Below are positions 36,720-45,697 of a DNA stretch of 64,000 bases, one piece after another. The stretch's first letter is position 1. Each line of letters starts with the position of its first letter. Both the position numbers and the translations under genes were made by a program. Source of the stretch: Sclerodactyla briareus. Its lineage: Eukaryota > Echinodermata > Holothuroidea > Dendrochirotida > Sclerodactylidae. The notes below the pieces were generated by a model that was not told the origin of the DNA, did no database searches, and saw only the letters and a list, made by a program, of their open reading frames with translations. The stretch covers positions 62,001 to 126,000 of the forward strand of contig JAODTK010001388.1 of assembly GCA_026419785.1 (NCBI GenBank). The letters are read 5' to 3'.

Positions 36720-37520
36720 GGGTATATTCATAGATGTACGAAGTGTCCATAGACTTGCTGAGCTTGAAGCGAGGCGTGGGGTACGTGAGTGTCATTGGGA
36801 AGAGGTTAGGTGCTGCAGCAGGCCGATACAACGGAAGAGTAGTGGTTGGTCCTGGCTTGACACTAGGAATAGTTGTAGTGTCTTGCAGTTGAAGGAGCCA
36901 TGCAGGGGGGTCAGTTGGATGGAGTGGGGCGGGGAGAGTACAGAGGAGGGGCGACAGTCCATAGCCGGGGTTCCAGTCCGCGGTGGATGGAAGGGGAAGG
37001 TGGACTTTTTGGGGAGGGATACGCAAAGGGGAGTGCTTGCTGGTGGGGGATTCGATTGTTGGTATGTTACAGGGAATTTAGTCGCGAAATAGCTGAAGCG
37101 TACGGTGTTTGTCTTCGGAGCAAGGGTGGAGGATATTATTGCGAGGGTAAACATGATCGTGGGGATGACAGAGGTGGTGGTTGTCGCGATAGGCAATAAT
37201 AATCTTCTCGGGGTGACAGTCATGACGTCCTAAGATCCCATTCCGTGAACTGCTGTGCAGGCTGAAGTCCACTAGTCACCAGTCGCGATTTGTGGCTTCT
37301 CCCTAGGTTTGACAGTCGCATTGCAGGTAGGACATAGCGGGTCCAATAATGGTTTAAATTTAAGTGTGCTGGGAGGGCGGTCAGGTTGTGGATGTTTCGT
37401 TTTTCCTTCTGGGGAAGGATGGACTTTTTCGCTAAGATGGTCTTCACCTTATGGTGCGGGGGGGCTTCACTGTTAATCAAGTTTGTCAATTTCTTCTTCC
37501 TGCGTGGAAGGGTTGTTAAC
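36720..37520 (+). pseudogene. LINE ORF1 with SGNH/GDSL-like esterase domain
   Basis: The plus strand, with frameshifts, shows the SGNH-fold blocks in order. Block I is LLVGDSIVG, with GDS at 37046-37054 (nucleophile Ser). Next is a GARVEDIIARVN strand (about 37120-37155). Block III follows as VVAIGNNNLLG (about 37182-37212), where the family usually has GTND. Block V is DGLHL (37436-37450), carrying the catalytic Asp and His. Between blocks III and V a degenerate SRFVASPRFDSRIAG-like segment is seen. In LINEs such domains are thought to help RNP or membrane association; the exact role is not established. At least three frameshifts make it non-functional as read. Long antisense frames over this region are not genes. 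Confidence 0.75.
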
Positions 37521-37639
37521 TAAATTTGGGGGCGAGTCCGGTGTCCTAGGCTTAACTGGCATGGTTGTTAATAGTAGCATCGCGGGGAGGGTCTGGTGAT
37601 TCACATGCGATAGATATGTTAGCCAAGCTGTCTTTTTTC

Positions 37640-38215
37640 TGTGTGCTAATTTTCAAAGAATCAGGAGCAATTTGATGATTTGCAGATTTTAGTCCAGGAA
37701 CGCAAGCCTGACGTCCTTGGTATTGGCAGAGTCGTGGTTAACGTTAATTCCTCAGCCGTAGTTCACCTTCCTGGCTAGGTTTTGTTTATAGGTAAGATAG
37801 GATAGATACTCTCCGTGGCATTGGTGGTGGAGTTTGTTGTATGTGAGTTTTTACTTGAATAGTCTTTTAGAAGGCCGATATTGTGTAAGTTTTGTCAACT
37901 CGGGGTGTTGGTGGTGTGAATTCGTCCTAACCTAACTCATCTGGTATTCCCATTTCTTTATTAGTTGGGCGGTTGTGGGGGTACCGTTCTCCAAATACTT
38001 CTGAAGACAACAACTCTTTTCTTTACGACATGCTTTCGAAGTTCTGGGAAGATACAATTATTATGGTGAGACATCAATTATCCAGATATTTCTTGGGTCA
38101 ATGGTACTATTGGCAGTCATATGGTTCTGGGCTTTTTCAATGTGCACGCAGGATTGTTTTCCTTTTTACAGCATGTACCTTTCCTACCAGAAAGCATAAT
38201 ATTTTGGATTAGTTT
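37640..38215 (+). pseudogene. LINE ORF2 apurinic-type endonuclease domain
   Basis: This is the nicking enzyme that opens the target for reverse transcription. Visible motifs on the plus strand are QRIRSN-DDLQ (about 37654-37690), then ERKPDVLGI-AESWL (about 37697-37735), LPGY-like (about 37768), and GIGGGVC-MYV (about 37828-37860). These are followed by GILYR-PPNTSEDNNSFLYDML (about 37968-38035). A damaged IMGDFNYPDISW block sits at 38058-38097; the nucleotides match the motif with small indels. HNILDLVLS follows at about 38198-38220. This order matches the EEP superfamily. The frame changes repeatedly, so it is a pseudogene as read. Confidence 0.75.
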
Positions 38216-38656
38216 TGAGCAGTTTGACCCAGATTCGTAGATAAGGAAGCTGTGGTAAGCAGTGCACAGTGATCATTGAAATATTTTAGCTTTCAATTGT
38301 CTTGTTCTGTCAATATCCCTCAGAGTGTAGAGCGCGTTCCTTGTTTACGCGCTAAGGCCGATTGGATGGCATTTTTCCAGGTTTTTTAGCAAAGAGATTG
38401 CAATAAATTTTTGTTTAGTAAGTACGAATGCTGTGGCTTCTTGTAATGGTTTCATTGAAAAGGTTAAGGAGGTTATGAAAGCTTACGCTCATTGGAGGAA
38501 ACGTCGTAGTAAGAACAGAGGCCTTCTTGGATGAAAAGGGAAGTTTTTCTGGCCATCACACGTAAGCGACATTTATGCCGACTTTATCGTTTTTCTGGGT
38601 CCGTGCCTGATCTAGAGCATTCAAAGTTCAGAAAAGCTTGTCCAGAGTTTTAGTCT

Positions 38657-38860
38657 AGCCAAAAAAATCCAGAAAATGTGGGCTATTTAGCTGCATGAGG
38701 CTTTTGGAGAAAAAACAGACAATAAGTGATTCTGGAAGATAATTTTATGCTGAATATGATAGCTTTTTTTTTAAAAAAATTGCCTAATTAGGTCAATAAT
38801 TGGGTCAAAAGGTAATTGCGTGCAAATTTCAGGTTTATCACAGAAAAATGTCTTTACTTC
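38657..38860 (+). repeat. Left terminal inverted repeat of the 5.17-kb element
   Basis: Pairs with 43640-43828. Outermost bases are poorly matched; the best stretch is 'gctgcatgaggcttttggag'. Confidence 0.8.
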
Positions 38861-39040
38861 TAATTATTTGCTTTCAATAATGTCGCATGTCTTCTTCATG
38901 AATCATACAGAGCTTTGAATTACGAATAGGGAAGGAAATTGAGGGCCCCCCCCAACCCCAAACCCCTAATCAGGTCAATAAATAAGGTCACAAGGTCACT
39001 AAGTAGATTTCTTCACAGGTGATGGATCGTTTACTTCCAA
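38790..39040 (+). repeat. Subterminal direct repeats inside the insert
   Basis: 'aattaggtcaataattgggtc...atttcaggt...ctttacttctaatta..tttca.taatgtc' (about 38795-38885) recurs as 'aatcaggtcaataaataagg...ttcacaggt...gtttacttcc..atactatgatgtc' (about 38968-39055), about 170 bp apart. Confidence 0.6.
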
Positions 39041-39249
39041 ATACTATGATGTCAAATAATTTTGCATTTTCCTTCAATAAATCAAACAGAGCATTAAAAT
39101 TTTCGAATATATTGGAAATTGGGACCCCCCTCCTCGTCGGGAGGAGGCCCTCCCCGGGAGCAAAGCTAAAAATGGCCAGGACTGGACAAAGGATGAATTA
39201 GAGGAAAACAAGAAAAACATCAATTCATAAATTATTCATATTCTCAGGT

Positions 39250-41480
39250 GAAGGTGAGTTATTTCGTCCACTCCTGTTTGGTTCCGCCCCTCCGCACACA
39301 CCCTATCCTTCCACCCATCGTCCATACTGGCTGAACCCGTCGGGCAGAGACTCATCAAAAACATTCATCAGTTTCTGTTGTTTCACACTGGCGTTTACCC
39401 TCTCGAGACAAACCCACCACATCACTTCCTTACTCATGGGAGCACACGGGAAGGCAACTTAGCCGCTCCACCCGGCCCTTCCATCGCGGCTTCGTCCGGC
39501 AACGCGACCAGGCCGGGCCTGGTCCATCCCTCCAACTCCCTACTCCCTGAGGTACCACCCTTGAGCGAAAGCGCCAACCATGAATACGGGCCTTCCGTGG
39601 TCGTCGGGGCCCCAACCCACCGGATCGCATTCCAAAGACAAGTAGCAGGATTGGTCCTCACGAAAGGACTCCATAAAACAAACGCCCACCGAAACACAAA
39701 TTGGGACGATCACGAATTAGGCCGCTAACCTTCACCACCCCCGCCTTCCCGAAAACCCTGGCATTAGATATATGATCCTGGCCAGCGGTAACCGGAATGC
39801 GACGAAGTGAGGTAGTCAAAAAGGAAATCCAATCGCCCGTCCTCCTCCCAAAAGGGAGGCGTCAAGCCTAACAGAATACAGCAAGACCGTAAGCACACTG
39901 GAAGCCAAACACACGAGGCTTCGTTCTCCAGGAGAGTCACTAATGACACTGCCGAGGTAAACGAATGACCTAGTGACTTCCACTATCTCGCCCACATCTT
40001 GGACAGCACGTGTCCAGATTCCACCAAAAGACTGGATCTTTTATCTTGTCCATACCAACTTAAGGCCCAACGGATTTTGCCCCCCGACTAGTGTTCCGAG
40101 CATCAACAGATATCCAGACACTCGGGCGTGTACTGCATCATCATCCGCAAGTCCAGTCTCAGAAGCCCTGACTCCACCGGCAAAGACTCCGCAGTCGGCA
40201 CCATTCCAGTCCTCTTCCATAATCCAGTCCATACACGTGTTTAAAATGAGTTGGAGCCAGCGTACACGACTGTATCACACACACGCCTTGACAACGTGGA
40301 GAAGTCATCGACTCCACCAGCGCACTCCACAGCAATCACTCCGGAATACAGAGAGAATATCAGGTGCAACAAGACGGGCAAGACGGGGTTGGCCACACCA
40401 CGTGCTCGAAATTCTCCAGAGAAGAACCTTCCTACACCACAAAAAGGTGAAGACCTTGCAGAAGGCCAGAGTTCTACCCAATTTCTACCAATTCCCGATT
40501 CGCTACTTAACAGACACGGAGAGCCAAGATGCGATCGACAGTGGACTTCTCGGGAGAGAAACTCAACTGCCCAGGACGATAATGGGAAAGCCAGCTGATA
40601 ACGGCTTCCTGTTCAGGATGAACATAGGAAGACTATGCCAGGTACTGAGAGGAGAGAGTAACCCCTGTGTTTTTGCAGTCACGAGTATAACCCTTCCCTT
40701 TCCAGATGGAACTATACGTCTCTTTCCAGGCCGTTGGGATGACACCAGTGATCCAAACAGAGCAGTAGAAGCCTTGAAACAGCTCGCGGGCAGCTGGCCA
40801 CCAGTCCAGAGCATCCGTGGGTGTATGCCATAGTACCCCGGGAGCCTGCTTCCCGCCCTGTAACTCCAATGTCTCCCAAGTTTCCTTGAAGACGGCACGT
40901 CCACAATCTGCAGGCGGTTCAGCCTCTAGAGTTGCAACATTACTCGTCCGAATTTCCAAGACCTGGGGGCTCAGCCCTTGTAACAAACCTCAAAAATACC
41001 AAGCCCAACGGCCCCACATCGTTTCCTCGGTCAAGCCCGTCAATCCATGCCGTCATCTACCTTGACAAGATGGGCAGTGGCGTCACCACACACAGAGGCC
41101 GAGTGCGGAGTCGCTCTGCACAGATGTAAGCCGGCCCGTTGCCAGGTGCTTCTCCATGGACTCACAGGGTGAGAAACGCTGGACCTCCATATCACGGTCG
41201 GTCACAGTGGCCCTCAGTGCCATGCACCGAAGCTCCCTACAGGCTGAGTCTCAGCACTATGAGCCTGGCGGCTCCGCTCGATGGCTTCGACTGTTTCCCA
41301 GTATGTTCCCAGTGGTTCCTTCTAGGACGCTCCAGGATGCACTCCTCTGTTGTCTTGAAGAAGAGGCAGGCTTGCCCATCCCTGTCGGGATCCACATTCG
41401 CCTCCAGCCCCTCAACGACTGCCCAGCTTGTCATTTGCATACACTGTTGCTGCTTTTGGTTCCTTCAGTTGGGCTCACGT
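39250..41480 (-). mobile_element. RTE-type LINE, RT and C-terminal region, inside the insert
   Basis: Read on the minus strand. A pre-RT segment with DRDGQAC and RRNHWE lies at about 41390-41290. Then come ALDWWPAARELFQGFYCSVW and GVIPTAWKETYSSIWKGKG with DCKNT.VTLSSQY (40830-40640), the RT fingers. The catalytic box is GLADDDAVHARV, with ADDD at 40152-40138, in place of the usual FADD. NPLGLKLVWTR..K.Q.FGG and EVTRSFVYLGSVISDS (about 40080-39930) follow. The C-terminal 'DPVGW...GRP.F' and LRE.GVGGMDQA..WRVA blocks lie at about 39640-39480. The BovB/RTE order is clear. About 2.2 kb are present, with many frameshifts; the endonuclease is not recognised. Confidence 0.85.
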
Positions 41481-41794
41481 ATGAGCAGTGATGTCGGGTC
41501 GGTGCTGAGACCGACCCCAAGACCGGTAGTGGTAATGAAAACGTAGCAAGAATGTAGGCCTACTGGTAATACAAACACACAAAACCAGCCAGTATATGAA
41601 TAACGATGTAGTAGGACTATTGTATGTGGAGATGGATAGGCATAAGGACATTGCAGTGACACCCCCCGCTTACAATTTGGTTCGTACATTTTTCGGGCGA
41701 CAATCGCGATATAAATTATTCCACCTAGAACGGCAAGAACAATTCGACAAACGTCAATAAATGTCCTGAGTATATCAGCGAGAATTGACCAAGT

Positions 41795-42005
41795 ATGTCC
41801 CTGGCCGTTGCTTCTTCCTCCACACAGCTCCTACTACGTGTACCTCGTTATTTCGCCAGCTATGGTGAAATATCTTCCTCTCATGCTGTTGCTCGTTTAT
41901 TTAATGGCCTCCCTATTTCTGCAAGGTCAGCGGACAGTGTGAAGGATTCAAATCAAGGCTTAAAACGCTTATTCTTAGTTAGAGACTTTTCACACTTGTG
42001 AGCTT
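41795..42005 (+). mobile_element. LINE C-terminal fragment inside the insert
   Basis: The frame reads RVPRYFASYGEISSSHAVARL followed by FNGLPISARSADSV and LKRLFLVRDF. This matches the end of CR1/L2-like ORF2 (R....Y...SFS.AA.RLWN.LP...R...S...FK..LK..LF). It is about 70 codons with a stop at 42000. The rest of that LINE is absent. Confidence 0.7.
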
Positions 42006-42209
42006 TGTGGTTTGAGGCTGGTTCTTTGAGGAAACCAAGATATGCTCCAATTCACACTATTAGGGATCAGCTTTGCCCCAGTGACGGGGTCTATCAAACC
42101 ATGCTAGCAGTCCATGCCATCGCGGGATTATTACGGTGTAATACTTATCTGGATACTCCAGGAGGGTCAGCAGGGAATTTATTAACTTGCAACACCTATC
42201 ATTACTGAG

Positions 42210-42626
42210 GATCTGGAAAAGTATCCAACTTGCGCGCGGACGTAACAGAGGATACTGAGAATTTCATCTGTCACATCTACGAGTCCTCATTCCAGAATTG
42301 GGACGGAGCCTGGGAAAAGCGGTCACGAAGTGCTAGGCATCGGACTCGACTCACCATCAAGTGATGCTGCCAAGTTCACACCCCAGCGTGCCAACTACTA
42401 AAGCCTAGTGGGGAGAGAGGCCGTCATCCCAAACAGCCATCCCTTCACCGGACTGACTCCGGGTCCAAAGGCATGCAAGGACATTATGTCATGTAACGGT
42501 ACGAAGGGTTGTGTGAGGGATAGGTGCGCTTGCAAGAAGGGAATTCCAACTGTACCAGAGGCATTGCAATGCAGTGAGTCAGAGAATGTGCCCGATGCAA
42601 AAAAAAAAAAAAAATGCGGTTATTAA
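42210..42626 (+). pseudogene. Cysteine-rich ORF fragment inside the insert
   Basis: The plus strand reads, with frame changes, DVTEDTENFICHIYESS, then SSDAAKFTPQRANY (about 42357-42398). It continues VIPNSHPFTGLTPGPKACKD followed by IMSCNGTKGCVRDRCACKK (42424-42540) and QCSES. A similar tail, with a conserved hydrophilic R.NYQ..W segment followed by a Cys-rich CxC-like cluster (C.C..GC....C.C+K.G..C...C.C), occurs at the end of many uncharacterised invertebrate ORFs, many of them repetitive. It could be the residual coding region of the long-TIR element itself or another passenger. An A15 run (42600-42614) closes the frame. Confidence 0.5.
42600..42614 (+). repeat. Poly(A) run
   Basis: Fifteen A in a row. 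It could be the tail of a retroposed segment ending here, but no AATAAA precedes it. Confidence 0.7.
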
Positions 42627-42659
42627 ACCGACCGACGTATATATATCCCGCAGGAAACA

Positions 42660-43215
42660 GCATTGACTTATGTGCATTTGACTTCCAGTGACTTTGAATA
42701 CCTGTTGTTCAGATCAAACTGTAGTCCACATTCCCAAAGTTCGTTAAAAAACGACAAAGTTAGAAAACTGCATGAATTATGTAAAAATGACCTCACTGTG
42801 ACCTTGACAGGACCTCTTGCTGTTTCAGAACTAAACAAACAGTCTACATCCACCGAGTTTTGTTCAAATCCGACAAAGTTACAAAAGTCGCGGAGAAAAT
42901 TGACCTCTGTTACCTTGACATCACTATCATGTTTTTCGAGACCAACTTTCGTCCCCACCCACCAAGTTTTATGTAAATCTGACTAAATCTGTATTTAGAA
43001 CATGCGGAAATAGAGCGGCAGGAGACATGCCCACTTCGAACTTATCCGAGATTTCACTAGACGGACATGTGTACCAGTTCAAGATCAATCGGATAGAGCG
43101 TTAAAGAGTTATGAGCTGACGGCTAGAGTTTCGGCGGTGGTGGTGCGGCGGCGGAGACGGCGGCGGCTACAACCTCAAAACCATAATATCCCCGAACACT
43201 TCCGGATATAATTTA
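42660..43215 (+). repeat. R4-like repeat with GGCGG stretch
   Basis: Repeated ~120-bp units contain 'gacctcactgtgaccttgac', 'accgagttttgttcaaatccgac' and 'accaagttttatgtaaatctgac'. Then come 'agagcgttaaagagttatgag', a GGCGG-rich run (43128-43172) and 'ccataatatccccgaacact'. It is related in wording to 29205-29714 and 60237-61665. Confidence 0.7.
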
Positions 43216-43639
43216 ACAGAGAACGTGTCAGAGGGGCATTAGATGAGAAAGCAGGTACAATTCATCCCATGGAGGAATGGAAAGTTGCAAATGAATGATA
43301 ATCTTCAACTTCACAATTCGGGCCGCGCCAGCCTTCGAAAAGTGAGGGGAGGGGGAGCTTCAAGAAGTGAGTGTAGACAAAAGTGGACTAATTGAGGTCC
43401 TCACTCTAACCGCTGCAGAAAAACTCTCGCTCAAATGGGTTTTTGGACAATTTCAGAGGGGAGTAATTGATCTCCGAAACAGGAGAAAGCCCTCTCATCC
43501 ATCCCCCGCCCCCCGGTTGCCGTAGCGCTCCCTCGCGTTAATTGTGCGATATTTGTACAGACTGTTCGTGGTTTATTGTAAATAAAATTGCAAAATTATT
43601 CTCACCGGTGTATTAAAGAGGTAAAATAAATCATTTCTT

Positions 43640-43828
43640 TGAAAAAGAGGAAAATTTGCACTCATTGACCTTTGACCTCAATTACTGACCTAATTAGACA
43701 ATTTTTGAGAAACACAAAAAAGATATTCATATGCAGCACCAAAATTACGGGTTCAGAAGCACCTATTTGTTTGCGTTTCCTCAAAAATGCCTCATGCAGT
43801 TCATATTTTCCCAAAATCAAAACCAGTC
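43640..43828 (-). repeat. Right terminal inverted repeat of the 5.17-kb element
   Basis: Reverse complement of 38657-38860. Both the outer 'ctgcatgaggc' and the inner 'ctaattaggtca' blocks are kept in order. Confidence 0.8.
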
Positions 43829-45697
43829 CAGTAGTTTCTGGTGCTAAACTTCATTTTGAGAGGAGATGCCTCTAATATTAAGGAGAATCCTCTTGCATTT
43901 TTCTCTTACCTGTGAGGGGGAGCAGAAAGTCAAGGACAGGCATGGGTCTTGATAGATTCGACTCGGTTAGTACAATCCAGCGATAGCCATGGGGATGGCT
44001 AAGGTTTCTTAATGATTATTTTGTCTGGTTTTACTCATGAGAACTTGGAAATTTGAGTGAAACTAGTTGTCGGGGTTTCTCCGCATAGTATTGGTAAGAT
44101 GGTGTGTTCGGCCTGGTTTAGTAAAGGAAACAACTGCAGAAGTTCAAAAATAGTAAGGCTCCTGGTTCCTGACAGAGTTTATCCTTTCTCACTAAAATCC
44201 TTTGCCGACGAGTTGTTGTTTCATAGCTATTATTTTCAATAAGACTCTCCAAGAAGGTATGTTCCGATATTGGAGGAGAGCAAATGTTTCTCTATTTTCA
44301 AGAAAGGTAAACGGTCCTCTTCCTTGTAATTACACAGGGCCAGTCAGTCTTACTAGTGTGTCTGCAAGGTAATGGAATTAATCATTGGATCAGATGGTTG
44401 ATTATTCCAATGAGCATAGTCTGATTAGGGATTCTCAGCGTGGGTTTAGGAAAAATCAGTTAGTGTTTGACTATCTCTTGGGATTTATGGGAGATGTTAC
44501 ACGTTCTGTTGACACGGCAATGCTGTTGATAATTTTCCTGGACTTCAGAAAGCTTTTGACAAAATTCCTATGAGCGTCTCTTGCTCAAGTGCGAGAGCTT
44601 TGGCATTGAGGGGATGTCCTTGGAGTGGATTCGGGAGTGGCTACATACAGGGAACAACGATTGTCATTAAGGAAGGTGTCTCTTGGCAAAAGGTCACTAG
44701 TGGTGTGCCCAGGAGCGGTCTTGGGGCCGTTACTGTTTCTGGGCGTATATGACGATTTTGAAAAGGTTCTGTTAATTCCAGGGTTAAGAAGTTCGCAGAC
44801 GATAGGAGCTGTATCGGGAGGTCGTTCAAATGATGATGCTGCAATTGTTCAAAGGGATCTGGAATAATTTCCAAATGGTCTTCCGACTGGCAAAGGTTTT
44901 CATGTCGACAACGTGCAAATTATGCATGTTGGTTTTCACATCGGCAACCGCTTCTTTCAAGTGGAATGGCCGAAATATTCAGGAAGTGATTTCAGAAAAC
45001 AGATCTTGGGGTGTGTTGGATTCTTCTTTGAACCTTCTAAGCAGGTGTCGAAGCTGCTAGAATTGGTAATTGGATTCTTGGCTTGATTTAGACGTCACTT
45101 CAGTTTCTTGATAATGATATGTTGTCAGGCTGGTCAAGCAAACTGGTTGAGACCGCCCTAGGAGTATTCTGTACAAGCTGTGGAATCCCTAATTCTGCAA
45201 AAAGACAAGCAGGTATTGAAAACGGTTCAGCGGGGCACTAGAAGATTCACCTGTCTGAAAAAAATTATCTACAGGAAAGATTAAGGGTCTCGTCTAACTA
45301 CCATGGAGCTGAGGAGAATTCGGGGTGACTTGATCAGGTTTTCAAAATTGTCCATGGACTCGATGGCCGTTCCTTCCACTAATTCTTTGAAATTTCCAAT
45401 GTTACTGCAAATAGAAGCCAATATCTCAAGTTTCGTGGCAAGCGCTGTAGAATGGACATTCGTAATATTTTTCTCGCAGAGAGTGATCAGTGCGTGGAAT
45501 TGTCTTCCTGAAAATTGTTTTCTCCTAAAAGTGTGAATTGAGTTCAAGAAACAGTCTTGATTTATTTTTCAGATTCACGGCTGCGAATATTTAGTCGATT
45601 TGGGTCATTTTGCGTTCCTGGGATGTTATGGCTTCGGGGTCGTTTATGAGGAATCTGTCCTTCCTGACCCTTAATCACTAAACTAAAAATAAACTAA
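43829..45697 (+). mobile_element. LINE family A, copy 2, 3' part (RT and 3' UTR)
   Basis: This continues the LINE of 36700-38656. It begins 'tagtttctggtgctaaac', matching copy 1 at about 758-780. RT blocks are a broken PDGVYPF (about 44165-44195), RDSQRGFRKN (44428-44460), FLDFRK.LTKF (about 44535-44570), VTSGVPRSGLG (about 44693-44722), FADD (44792-44803) and SNDDAAIVQRDLE (about 44826-44866). The C-terminal part has GDLIRFSKLSMD and AWNCLPENC (about 45488-45515). The 3' UTR ends CTAAACTAAAAATAAACTAA. Unlike copy 1, there is no poly(C) in the GFRKN block. Frameshifts abound. Confidence 0.88.

Larger units (their letters stand above)
36700..38656 (+). mobile_element. LINE family A, copy 2, 5' part (ORF1 esterase, APE endonuclease)
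   Basis: This is the 5' half of a nearly full-length LINE, continued at 43829-45697. It contains an SGNH/GDSL-like ORF1, an apurinic-type endonuclease and the endonuclease-RT linker. From 38428 to 38656 it aligns with copy 1 at 540-760 ('tggtttcattgaaaaggtta', 'aagaacagaggccttcttgg', 'gggaagtttt(t)c'). The alignment breaks at 38656, where the long-TIR element starts. An esterase ORF1 with an APE/RT ORF2 is known from CR1/L2-clade elements such as zebrafish ZfL2. Confidence 0.85.
38657..43828. mobile_element. ~5.17-kb element with ~190-bp terminal inverted repeats inserted in the LINE
   Basis: LINE copy 2 stops at 38656 and resumes at 43829 without loss relative to copy 1, which defines an insertion. 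The first ~200 bp (38657-38860) is an imperfect reverse complement of the last ~190 bp (43640-43828). Shared words are 'ctgcatgaggc.ttt..gag', 'gctgaatatg'/'gctgcatatgaat', 'tgtctaattaggtca.taatt' and 'gagtgcaaattt'. TA or TAG flanks both ends, a possible target duplication, but junction bases are uncertain because of indels. Long TIRs point to a DNA transposon. No transposase was recognised. Inside are an RTE LINE (-), a LINE 3' end (+), a cysteine-rich ORF fragment (+) and an R4-like repeat, so the insert may be a transposon swollen by later insertions. Confidence 0.75.

Noticed and set aside
36565..37223. Proline-rich minus-strand frames of 143-153 codons
   Set aside because: They are antisense to the SGNH-type ORF1 (GDS and DGLH blocks on the plus strand). 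Composition reflects G-rich coding sequence read backwards.
39973..40833. 286-codon open frame on the plus strand, the longest in the window
   Set aside because: It lies antisense to the RT of the minus-strand RTE LINE, whose conserved motifs are read on the other strand. It has no domain of its own.
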